The notes below the pieces were generated by a model, which had not been told where the DNA came from, did no database searches, and saw nothing but the letters and a program-made list of their open reading frames with translations. Positions 22,714 to 34,600 of a stretch of 64,000 bases of DNA are shown here, in pieces; position 1 is the stretch's first letter, and each line of letters begins with the position of its first letter. A program made the translations under genes and the position numbers. The DNA is from Gymnogyps californianus. Lineage: Eukaryota; Chordata; Aves; Accipitriformes; Cathartidae. The DNA lies in NCBI RefSeq assembly GCF_018139145.2, contig NC_059471.1, forward strand, positions 87,690,520 through 87,754,519. Direction: 5' to 3'.

Positions 22714-24659
22714 TATGACTGTGTAAAGGGAACTCTGGAACTTAAACAAAGTGTAATTTCCTCCAGTACCCAAACGCTGCATTAATATTTTGCAACGCAG
22801 CAGAGATTTTCAACATCTGCCATCACTTTATGAAATGCTTCATGTATGCAGAAACAACTAAATGCATAATGCATTGTATGTGCTACCATATATTTAGCTT
22901 AGAATACTAAATCTACTGTCTCCCACTCTTTTAAAAAACACATCAAATATAATACTTATGACTTTAGGGTGAGCCTGTGTCATTATCACCTGCCCAGGTT
23001 AATAAACAGTATATCGTTGCATGACCTTGGGATTCCTAGTCAAGGATTGGAAGTGAAGGATTCTTAATTTGCCTTTCCTCCTGTTCTGCAGATGGTGCAA
23101 AATGTGAAAATGTAAAGCCAGTAGGGTTAGATACATCTCCAGTTCTCTCTCTCACTAAAATTGATTCTGCAGGAGCAGTATCAAGGCCCCAGGCACTCCA
23201 TCTGCCCCATGGGTAAGAGGTGGAGGTAAAGGTGGTCCTTGGGGAACTGACTTCCCCCAGTGCTGCAGAGGATGAGATGGGTAACCAGCCAGCAGTGGTG
23301 TTCAGCCAGAGCACTGGAGACTTCCTAAAAGCAGTACTACAAATAATATTAACATTTGATCTGAAAAAGACAACCTAGCCCAACTCTATTTTAGATCCTT
23401 TTCTTTCTGCACTGAATCTTTTGTTTTATTTCGGACAACAGTTCTTTGGTATAATGCAATTGTCTTTAATGAATTGCTTTTCCTAGCTGTCACTCTCATT
23501 GCACCAAAAATTCAGGGTGATTTGTTTGACCTGTAGCAGGAGTGTAAGACTAAGACTTTAGCTCTTCTCCATTCTAACAAACAGGAATGTTTCCTCTGGT
23601 AGGGCTGGTTCATTGATGGGGACTATTGACTATGGACATGTAAGAAAGAAAGATGCCAGTATTTGGATACCTACCAGACAATTTAAGGTTTGTAGGCTGG
23701 GCTCAGGGCAAACTTGTCCAATGGTGATGATATATCATAGACTGCTTCCTGGCTGTCATAGGCCCTAAGATGCTTCTTTCATTGCTGGCTTTTATGAGGG
23801 AAAATGAGAGAAGCTCTATGAAATCAATTCACACTCTCAAAATCATGCTTTAGTTGTGGGTCACACAATTAGCCACATCTGCAAAGCAGTACATTTGCTG
23901 ATTAGTAAATTCTCATCTCCGAGAACTTAGGCTAAATTTTAGTTTAAGCACTTTGGTACATGGAAAAGGCATTGCCATTGCAAGCTTAAATGCCAGGCAC
24001 TGCAATGAACATATGAGTAAAGGAAGGCTTTTTCTCTGGGAAAAAAGGTATGTGGATGTCAGTTTGAGGGTGAAAGTTCTGGTCTGTTTTGTACTTCCCA
24101 TCTCATTCGTATCCACTCTTGCTGTTCCAAGATCTTTGTAGCCTTTTGAGCCATATGATATCTTTTGTGAGAAATACATCTCAGTCAGACTTTAATTTGT
24201 TAACTTTTAACTCACACTTGGTAGAAAAACCTTTTACATCTCCACAAAATATATACCACATGACCCATGCTGCTACAAGAAAAAATTTTTTTTGGTAAGC
24301 ATTTTCTGTTAATAGTCATTAGCACCACTGGAACTGCAAATTACCTAAGACAATATTGAAGGTATAAATTTGTAATAGAGGGACTAGTTTCAGAACAGAC
24401 AAACATTTCTGAGGAATAACGTAAGTATAGTGGGGGAAAAGGGATGCACTAAGGACATCTCAGAAACTCTTTCAGTAGCATTTTCTATGTTTCTTACCCA
24501 CTTTCCTATGAACATCAGACAGACTCATGCACCTTTATAGGCATGAAATCTACACTGGAGAGAACAAGTTTCAGAGGAATAATTCTAATACTCATTATGT
24601 CTGTATAAAATACCAGCTTAATTTACATCCAGGTAAGATGGTTGTCATAATAAATACGT

Positions 24660-24745
24660 ATGACTATATTTTAATATAGAAATATATACTGTAGTATTAA
24701 TTGTACCTTAATATATAAATATATAAATATATACATATAGTTTAA
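24660..24745. repeat. AT-rich low-complexity tract
   Basis: Dominated by TATA, AATATA and TAAATATA strings with very few G or C. Interpreted as simple sequence; not a promoter call. Confidence 0.8.
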
Positions 24746-26342
24746 AAATGAATCATAAATTAATCACTTACTTGCTCCAAAATAATTGATTACTAAGAGA
24801 TTTAGTTTGGGTTGTTTTTCCAATCTCTTCCCTCCCAAGATAAGGCCAATAGTTCTGATTTCTGAGGAATCATGACAACAAAGTTTAGTAATGCGAATCA
24901 CTATGATTAATACTGAAAACTTTAGAAAAGCATATAGAATATAGTCACTGCTTTCAGACAGACTTAATCTCACTGCAGGGTATTCACATAGCCTACATTC
25001 AAAGGTTTAATTCCCCTGGCTTCCTGTATAGCTAAGGACTAGAGATAGGCTCCTGCAGAGCTTTATTCAGAGTGAGAACCTAACCTGGAATCATCTTCTC
25101 CAAAACCATTGAGGGAACCCAACTACTACACAAGTAGCACTTGAGTCTGGAGTTTACCGCTGGACAGTATATATACTATGATTTTGCCTCTAGCATCAAT
25201 TATCATTCATTTGGATGTTGAAGAAGCTGACAGATCTGTATTCTTGCTTTTCTCTTTCTTGCATCTTAAAAGATATTTGCCCTTCTTTCACCTAGTGGTA
25301 CCTCACCATCCTCCTCATTTCTCAAAGATATCTGCTAACAAGGCTTTCAGACATCATCATCCCACTGTTAAAAATCCAGCAATATCTCCCATAAGCTCCT
25401 TTTCAAGCCTGACCCCTTAGCCTTACGTTGCTAAGTAACGTTATGATCTACCCAAGGACTACTTCTGTATGCATGTAAGCTCTGGTACAGTTATGTAGGT
25501 AAAATATGGTAAGCAGCCTTCCAGTTCTGACAATTAAGAGTAACAAGGTGTCAGCTGAAGTGCTGTATTTACAAAATCTTGGATTTTGCTAATAAACATC
25601 ACAGATTTTGTTGTGTGCCTCATATGGATCATATAGGGTACACTTCTATACAAGTCTGCCAATGACTCCAGTGACTGTGCTGGAGAGAGATGATCAGCCC
25701 AATGCAGAAAGGTCAAAATGGAAAGAAAAAGCAAAAGCAAAAAAAAAAAAGTTTTCTGTCATAGGAATTAGCAAAGCAATCATCTACTGCATTTCTGGGG
25801 GGAGGATGTCAGCACTAGCTGGCACTCGCCCCTAGGAAGGGGAAAGAACAAAGTGAATGGCAGAAGGGAGTGAAATGTTTCAACAGAGAGGGAAGACTTG
25901 CTCTAAACTTCAAACAGGAGACACTGCTAAAAGAAAAAGAGAAAGGGAGAGTATGAGAAAAGGCCGTAAGGGATGAAAGAAACCTAGCATGGAGGAAAAG
26001 GAAAGCAAGCAGGGAGGATAAAGGGAGCTCCATGAAGAAGCAGTTCTGCTGAGGGACCATGCCAAAAGCCAAAACCAGTGCAGCTTTAGCAATAGCACTT
26101 TAGCAACAGAGGAGAGAAATCCGACCCAAGAGTAGCCAGGAGAGTGCCTAGAGGTACATAAAGCCTTCACTGAATGGGTGCACCATGAGTAAAAATGTAA
26201 GGAAAAGAAAATTTGCACTAATACCTCATACATTCTCTCATAAAAACTGAACTTTTCACAAATCAGCACTGCCGACATAGCTAAACTACTTACAACACTT
26301 GCATGTAATGCCTGCCGTGTCAATAAGAATGATTATTAATTT

Positions 26343-26409
26343 TGTGTGCATAGGTCACGTAAAAAGTCACATAGTTTCTCTGTGATTTAGTTCCCCATCT
26401 GTAAAGCTG
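26343..26409 (+). mobile_element. MIR/CORE-SINE-like fragment 1
   Basis: TGTGTG...GTCAC..AGT.AC...TCTCTGTG..TTAGTTCCCCATCTGTAAA follows the MIR core from the GTGTGACC segment to the CTCAGTTTCC-CATCTGTAAAATG segment with scattered substitutions and no large indel. MIR and related CORE-SINEs are ancient amniote SINEs known at low numbers in birds. The head and tail are not recognisable. Confidence 0.5.
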
Positions 26410-27047
26410 CCGCTTCTGCTTCATTAAAGGCAAAGAGGCAATAAATTGACAAGGAACAATATAATAATAAAGAAGTACAAAGCAGATGATTTAATGGCAA
26501 CATCAGGCTCAGTTCTGGATCAGAAAAAATGCATATAAAATAGTGAAGCAGTTAACTGATGTATTTTATAATAAAAATGTAAGCATCTTCCAAAACAAAT
26601 CTGAAAAGGGAACAGGACAATTCAAAATATCAGTATGAAATTAATGTGCAGTCTTTGCTGTAGGCAGTCACAGGCTCCGCTTCCCTGTTACCTCCCATCC
26701 AGTAAGACTTTTCCCCCTTCTTTACTCTTGTTAATTGTCAGGGTTTAAAGGACACTGAAGAGCACAAGATGGGTTCATTAGAATTGCAAAGTATTGCTGC
26801 TTACCATTTGCAGCAGGGCACCATTCATCTCAGTTGCCACACCATACTGTGAGGTGGCACCAAAAACCAGATGCTGCAATCCAGAGCTAGGGAATGCTAA
26901 TCATCCTACATCAGACCCAAAACCATGCAGGATTCAAGGTTCACTGTGGTTAAGAACATCTGTTCATTGCCATAAATGACTCCCAAAGGCAATCTGGGGT
27001 GGGCTTTGCGTTTTCGACATGGCCAGCCTCTTTTGTTGGCCTAGAAG
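26410..27047. other. Noncoding stretch between two SINE-like fragments
   Basis: Ordinary sequence; no gene recognised. Confidence 0.45.
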
Positions 27048-27120
27048 ACCTGGGTCAAATTCTTGGCCATTTCTTTCGACTCCTTGCGTCTACGTAACCA
27101 CCTCTTCTGTCGCCTTCCTT
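27048..27120 (+). mobile_element. MIR/CORE-SINE-like fragment 2
   Basis: CCTGGGTCAAATTCTTGG (27059 region) resembles the MIR B-box segment GCCTGGGTTCGAATCCCGG. It is followed at the expected spacing by GACTCCTTGCG, GTAACCACCTCT and a TGTCGCCTTCCTT end that track GACCTTGGGC, TTAACCTCTCT and GTGCCTCAGTTTCC. It overlaps a different part of the MIR consensus from fragment 1 and is more diverged. Confidence 0.4.
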
Positions 27121-30100
27121 CAATGAAAGACTCAACTACCTCTCCTCAGACCCTTTGAATACCAGGATGCCACCCACAGTAAATAATGAACACAACCATC
27201 TCTTTCTTTGCTTAGATGCTGATTGGTGAAGTAATGATATAAATTACAAATACAGTGCAGACCTCAGCATTGCGGTCTACGCATAAATACTATCACATAG
27301 CTTAGCTAAAGGAAACTGTCCAACCAGTTGCACAAGTTCACCTTAAAGTCATGTCCAGGCTGCCACTTGAGTTTAGGCCACCTCAGAAATTTCTACCTTT
27401 CCCTGAAGTTTACTTTAAAAATGTTTATATTTTACTGTTTTCCATATTAACACCACATATTGCATTCTGTCCTACAGCAAAAAGGAAGCAGAACTGTAAA
27501 AGGTACTCAGTCAGCACTACACTGTGGTGCCAAAGCACGACTAAAGAAGTAACTACGAGGCTGCCATATCAGAGACTGAGTATTAAGTTACTTTGCATTT
27601 GGTATAAGTCTGTAGTCCTGCTCGTATTGAAGTCAATAGCAAGCCTGCAGTTAATTGCAACAAAAGTAAGAAAGATGTATTTTAGGGAGCAACCATAAAG
27701 AGGTAGGCAGGATTATCTAATGACATATATGTATTTTACTAAATGTGCTACTTGTCAAGCTAATTAGTTACCCTGTAAATGAAAAGGTCAACCCTGCATA
27801 ATATTTGCATCTCATCTTTCTGAGTCAAATTTCCTGTGCATGGTAGGTGGAAAGAAATAAATTCTACTGATGTTGCGAACGGCAGACAGGAACACTTTGG
27901 CAGGCAGAGAAAAATGAGAAAAAAGCTGTTTAAGGCTGATCTGAAGCTAAGAACATGGAACACGTCCATCAGGAAGATACTGATCCCATGGCCACCAGCT
28001 CCACATGTACAGTTTGTTTTGAATAGCTCTGCAGTGATGCAATACATTGAACCTGTCAGTCACACTTTTTTGACTGCTTCTGCTGCCCTTTACTAATCCA
28101 CATATGCAAGCCGAGAGCTAAGGCTCATGAAACCACTCCTCTGCACCAAGACCATAGTTTTGACCCCAAATTGCCATTCTCTAGAGAAGATTTACCTGAC
28201 ATCCCACACTATTGTGTGCACACTCCAGCTGTGTGCATATTTCCCCCAATTTCCACAGCTGGAGGCACAATCCAGCACAGTACAACTATTCCACACCTGC
28301 AGCTCACTAATTTTGCAGCTCTCAGAGCCTTGCACATCTACAGCAGCCTGGATCCCCTTTTCTTTTCCAACACCCTTGTCATTTACATATATCTGAAGTA
28401 TGCAAACTTGACACAAAAACAAATGCTTGAAAGGTATTGACAAAGCCATTATAAAGAGGTTGAAGAAGCAGCAGCAGCTTTCTTGGGAAATATCAAACAG
28501 AAACAAACAGAACATTTCAGGGCAATTAGCAGATTAACTGGGAATTTTGGATTTTTTTTCTTTTTTAATGAAACAGCCGGTTTCGTGTTTCAGTCTGTAA
28601 ACATCCTATGCCAGGAGAGGATCTTCAGAGGCTCTTTGTCCTTGCTAAAGGGCTTTACTTAATGGGGTGTTACATGAAAAAGCATATCTGTCTTTCAGGA
28701 AAATGTGCCCTGCGGGCTCACTGAAACAGTGGCAACAACTAGAGGAAAAGAAAACCATGATATGAAATATGTCCTGGCTAATAAAGGTTTAAATATATAT
28801 TAAGTCACTCTGCCAGGACTGAAAACTCTGGCGTTATAAATGTCCCAGCAACCTGCATGCACAAAGTAGGTGGCAGGGGACCCCACTCCCCTTCAGCGAG
28901 AAGCAACATCTTCCAGGCAGTGTATCCCGCTGTCAAAGGCTTGAGTCTTGCTTGCAGAAGCCGCCCAAGCGAGCTCTGAGCTCGCTCTCCGGCTGGGCTC
29001 CCCATTGCAGGGCAGCCACAGCAGCACGGGGCTTGGCGCACATCCCCCTGCCTGTGGGCTGACCCTCTGCAACAGTTCAACAGTGACTAATACATGAGCT
29101 GGGAATTTAAAGCCACTGTAGGTACATTGCAAAGAGTTGCATCATACTTCAAATGACAGATGATTTGAAATATCTGAATTATGGCAGACTATTATTTCCT
29201 TTGTGAGCCAGGATAAGAATTTTGCACCCCGTTTTGCTGGCCTATATATAAGAGGAGCAAATGGATTGCTTAAGATACAAAATAAAGAAAGTTTAGCTGA
29301 TGGCTTCTATTTTGAGACCCTTCGTTCCCCAAATGTTTGAACGAAAGCTTTAAATTCAGATGTACTTAAAGGAGACTTCTTTTTTTCTGGTGCAAATATG
29401 AGCTTATGACCAGGAAGCACTAGGAATCAGCTAGTCGATTATAAATGAAGTGAACACATATTTGGATATAGGCCTCAGAGGAGACCCCCCCTACATCTTC
29501 CATCAGGCAGGATTTTCCTGAATCCAAATAGCAATGAATATGGCACTTACTTATGTTCACATTCCTCTACTCATGGTACATCTAAGAACTGCTTCCTTCT
29601 AGCATTGAGTCACCCATCCTACCTGTCAGAAGGGATAATTACTTCTCTGTATTACCTCAACTCAATTATCTAGAAAGGAAAAACAAAATTTCCTGGTTTT
29701 ACTCATAACACTCGCACAAGAGAGATTTAGGAGGTAGCAGTAAAAATTTAAGCATCTTTCCCATATGATCCTCGCTAAAAGCTCTCCCTCCTTTCTCAGT
29801 TGATTTTGACTTGGTTCAAGAGTATCTGTCTTATATGTAACTGTAGAAATACTTTAGGAGCTATCAAAAACCCCACAATATGTACAATTTTGGAATTAAT
29901 CTGAAAAGGTTTTGGTATTTGGAAGGAAAACATTCTGTGTCAGTTTTAGCATTTTATGAGCAATGTGGAAATTCCCAGTGTTTACCTTGAGGGCCCAAGT
30001 ACCTTTAAACCCAAATTACCTTTGAAAAGCCAGAAACCAATGGTTCCATTTTGTACCTATTCTGCTGGGAAGAGGAGTGTTCAGCTCTGTGCTGCGCTAT

Positions 30101-31555
30101 TTCCACCGCATCAGTCCCAGCTGTCCTAGTCTTGGGTTGCTTTTTGTCCTGCTCTTTAACTTGATGTAGAAAGAGAAAGCCTGAACAGTGATGCAGGCTT
30201 ATTCTTAAAATAAGTGATCCCTTAATCAAAATTGGATGACTAACAAGCATAAAATTACAGCTCTAATACCACATATAATCGTTTATCTCATTGCAAAGAG
30301 GCATACATCATTTGCATTGTGTTCCAGTAGTGTTTTATACCCACTTTACCATAATCTAAATGAGCATGCACAGCACAGACAAATGGAGATTCTAGCCCAT
30401 CTTATGCATTTGCCTGGGGAGCATGATGTTTTTTGTTGTGGGTGTTTTTAAAAATTGTGTTGCTATAAATAAACATGTTAAAATGTAAAAACAATGCAGT
30501 GGGCAAGCACACTGCCTGAGCAGTTGTAATTGTGAGATAAATTTTCCACAAAGAAGGGATTTTTTTTAATTTTTTTTTTTTTCTGGACAGTGATTTTAAT
30601 AAAGTATATTTGAAACTCATATGAGCTATGGAATAAGTTCACTGAAATCCACTTTAAACCTGTGGATACATCAGCTCAGCATGTGGGTATTGCCAACCAC
30701 ATTTACAGCTCAGAATAGATATTATTTTCTTCTGCCCACTTCTTATTATCTGGGATTTACTTAACAGTCCAAGCCAGAGACTGAGCTTTATACAACCTTA
30801 AACACTTATAAAAATGGCAACCACCAAAGTATGTATTCCTTTCCTCGAAATTACTTCTGCACAAAGGCTGTAAGAAGCTTTCACTTCTCCATCCGCAGCA
30901 TCCCTCCTATACCCAAAACAACCACAGCTGTGAAGTTCAATAATGCATAGTCCTTCAGGGAGAGCAAGTATGGCTTCACGTGACAATATTCGCAAGAGTT
31001 GATTCCCAGCTCCCATGTAGGACTTCACAACTTTTTCTGACCCTGCAGATCTGCAAGAAACTGGCACTTAAAACTCTGACATTTTTATGAGAGAGAAGCT
31101 GGTCTTCTACTTAATTTTAGAGAGCTTTATGTCTTTTTCCCTCTTCACGGGGATAACTCACTAGGCACAACTGATCTTATAGTACAGAAGTATGAGGCTT
31201 TACAAGCAGAAAGATATGCATGCTAAAATACACAGTAAAATTCTCTTGTATATTCTTAAAATCGTTTATCTGTGACATATACGGCATGAAGATGAAAATA
31301 TGATATGGTCTAAAGGTTTTATTCTTACTTCACTTGGACTGACCTGCATTACTCACTGCTTGATTCACCGTTTGTGCAACATGCTTTTCTGATTCTGTCC
31401 ACAATCTAAAGCCACCATCCAAAAAACCAAAGGAGCAGTACAAGTTTGACACAGATTAACCTCAAAAATAAACTACAGCTACATTAAAGAACTGTCAAGT
31501 TCTACCTGAAGATTATTTGCTCAAAGAACGGGGACATGTCAGAGATGCTAGAAGG
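27121..31555. other. Long noncoding stretch with one GC-rich patch
   Basis: No gene recognised. A GC-rich patch lies at 28860-29090 with the palindrome at 28968-28986; frames there are open on the minus strand in two registers (28805-29080, 28893-29132), again the mark of low stop density. T-rich tracts occur at 28550-28566 and 30560-30582. Confidence 0.5.
28968..28986. repeat. Palindrome AGCGAGCTC-T-GAGCTCGCT
   Basis: Two perfect 9-bp arms around a single central T, in the GC-rich patch. Only modestly unlikely by chance in 64 kb. Confidence 0.9.
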
Positions 31556-31672
31556 ATGAATTGAAGATGTCCCTGCTCATTGCAGGGGGGTTGGACTAGA
31601 TGACCTTTAAAGGTCCCTTCCAACCCAAACTATTCTATGATTCTATGATTCTATGATTCTATGATTCTATGA
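31556..31672 (+). mobile_element. CR1 LINE 3' end, very short copy
   Basis: About 117 bp holding only the CR1 3' end: GATGTCCCTGCTCATTGCAG, then GGTTGGACTAGATGACC with its pairing partner TTCCAACC, and a tail of five or so ATTCTATG octamers to about 31672. The TTTAAAGGTCCCTTCCAACC string is shared with the CR1 copy at 2774-3548. Severe 5' truncation is normal for CR1. The long tail suggests either a younger copy or octamer expansion. Confidence 0.95.
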
Positions 31673-34600
31673 ATGATCCTCAGCAAAATAAAACAGATAG
31701 ATAGATGGATACTCTGCACAGCACATTAAAAGATTTAGAGCTCAGCACAGTATCGTCCGTCTTTTGCCATCGATCTATCTTGTATGTATTTAGCACTTAT
31801 AACTATTACATGTAGGTATATCGTATAAGTATGTTTCTATGTAGAAATTAAGTATTCTATTTTATTAATCTTGGTAAGCATTGTGCAGATAGTTTATTAT
31901 CGGTATGTCCAGCTCTTATTATTGATTGACATTGTGTTCTCCTGCTGGGGGTGGGATTTATTGCATTCCTCTACTGCTTTAAATTAAACGAAGCAGTCAT
32001 GCTTTCCTAGCAGCATAGTATTAAAACCATTATTTTGTCTTTACACAGCCATATTTTTGCATTTGTTCCATTCATTTCTTTGCAAAATCAGCTCTTTCCA
32101 GTAACCCCCCTCTTGCATACTGAAGAGTGGTGTTCAGCTTTGACCACTAGTTCTGCCTCATTTGTTTCATCTCTTCTTATAAAGCATTTCCCTTTAGCTT
32201 ACATGCTTTATTTTTTTCTCCTAAATTCATTTAAAATTCATTTCACCAGGCCTCTGTGTTTATCTCAGCCTAGCTTTTTAGAGTAATCTATTTTGTGCAT
32301 GTCTAAATATGACGTAGTTTCAAGAGGCTCTTATGTCCAGGCAAAATATGTCCTTTAGTTTACTTTTCTCTAGCTATTCAGTACTGTCCACACAGAAATC
32401 TTGCTCATTCATCAAGTTTGATTGCCTGGTCTTTAAAGAGCAGCGATTGTTCTTTCCATATTACACATTCCATAGACTTCTCTCTTCAACCTTCTCCCAA
32501 AAATACAGAAACACCACTACCCTCTTTCTGTCTTTTGATGTTTCCCTAGCTGTTAACAAGATGTGAAAAAAAGACATTCTAAAGGCTTTTCTTACTTTTT
32601 ACCTTAATGATTCCTCTGGAATTTGGGAATGTTATTCATCTAGATCAGGTGCCTTGTCAAACTTTAATGGTTCCATATACTTAACTGTGTGCTCTGGCAT
32701 AATCATAAAGCCTTTAATATCTTCTGTGGGAAAATATATTCTTATCTTCCAGATGTGACCTTCAGCTTATTTTCAGAAATGTCTACACTATGGAAAGGAA
32801 AACGCAATGAGTTCTCTGAAATAAATTCTTTACTAACAATAGCTCTCATTCATGTTGCTTTATGGCCTTGCAAGCTAGATCTGACAGATAACTCTGTATA
32901 TATTATATGCTTTTAAAACCATTTCTTTTTTCCACATTAAAGTAATTAATTAGCATTATTATTACCAACATTAAGTCTAAATTTTGCTTATCATCAATTT
33001 ATCATCAATATCTTCAGCCTTCCTTGCAGCTACCAAAGCGCTTGCTTTTTCACGTGAAGCATTTTCTTCCTCCATAAGTAATTTTATTGAACTTGAGGTA
33101 AACTCTGCGTTATCTGGTCCAACTAATCTAGCTTACATTTGACATTCACATAATTTTCACATATGTAAGCATATACTTTCATAGCTCTTACCTTCTGCAA
33201 CAGACTGTTGTAGAGAACAGAACCATCTGTAGCCATTCGTAATGATACATACAGAAAGGGGGAAATTCTCGATTTGCTTCAAACTACCAGACTTGTGCCT
33301 GTGATATTGGGTATTACAAGATGGAGGCAACAGTTTGCAGGCCTAGCAGCACTTCCAAGCAGTGCTGCTACTGGTGCAGAGCACTGGAGTAAGAGGATGC
33401 ATAACATACGTGCCCTGCTCAGCCCATTCATTTGTGTAGTGCAACTGACAACTGTGAATCTCTTTACTGTAGACAAAGCTTGAAGACGCTGCCAGGGCCA
33501 ATGTATATATGTATGATATTACACACACAAGAAAACCTCAGCACTTCAATTCACATTTTTTTCACACTGCCCAGGTACCAAGCGCTTTGTCTGGTGCTCC
33601 CCAACATAGGTTACGGCCTGTTGATAGATCTTGTGTTATTAGTTCTGTATCATTTCCCTAAATGTTCCCTGACAAATGTTTTCTGCACATGCAGAAAAAG
33701 AGAAGGTGGGTGTATACATGTATCTGTGCAGTGTACAGGGGCTGGAGAAACTAACTACACTACCAATGATAATTACATACTGTCCAAATACACAAGGAGG
33801 CAGTCGCTATTGTGAAAGTCTTACAACACGACACATCACGGCACAAGGCAAGAATTTGACTATTTAAGTTAAAATACATACACATTTATATATTCCTGTA
33901 TATGCTAGACAACTATCTTTGCATGGCTTTCTCCACAGTTAGATCGTTATCTGAGCAGTAGCAGGTCCTTGTTTAAGACTGCTGCAATGCAAGCTTGTTC
34001 TTTCCAAGCAGTGCCATTCAGTGAGTCTATGCCAGTTTGCACTTATCCCACTTGCACCCCCCATCAGTTCATGCTATCACCCTCCTTGTGTGTCTTTTAC
34101 TGCTATTGTGCCTTTCATCTACAGGACACTTCCCTTTCATGTACTGTCATCCCCACCTTTTTACTTAGAAGAATATTTCACTTTATTGCTTCTATATTTC
34201 AAGCTTGCAGCTCTCCCCACTTGCTTTGTCTAATTGGCTCTTAAAATCTTTTTCACAATGAAGTAATTAATTATTTTGATCAATTTCCAAAATTTTCTAG
34301 AGGAAAATTCATAATGCATAAGTTTGCATTATAATTTTCTTAGGTTTTTCATTTAGGTCATTTTGGAGCTTTTTTGCATTTATTGGGACAGAGATAAAGA
34401 AGCAAGTTTGGCTCTGTAGGGTAGCTGGCTAGGGAAAATGTTTCCAAAGGGGGAGTCCTTAATATCAGTCTCTGCTACAACAACTGTTGCCATACATTAT
34501 CCACTGCCTATGCAACAGAAAATAACTAAATTGTCCTTGAAGCATAGACTAGAGTCTTCCATACACATGGACGTGGCCTAACCACTACACTGCAAAATCA

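Larger units (their letters stand above)
20530..26342. other. Long unique noncoding stretch
   Basis: No gene or recognisable transposon in 5.8 kb. It contains an AT-only-like tract at about 24660-24745 rich in TATATA/AATATA, an imperfect 21-22-bp tandem repeat at 22671-22713 and an A-run at 25739-25750. Frames such as 25910-26323 on the minus strand are low-complexity S/L/F readings of purine-rich sequence. Confidence 0.5.

Noticed and set aside
24660..24745. TATA boxes of a promoter
   Set aside because: The whole tract is AT low-complexity sequence, so TATA strings carry no information.
25910..26323. 137-codon minus-strand frame that looks membrane-like
   Set aside because: The L/S/F richness comes from a purine-rich plus strand (GAAAGA, GGAAAG strings), a typical artefact.
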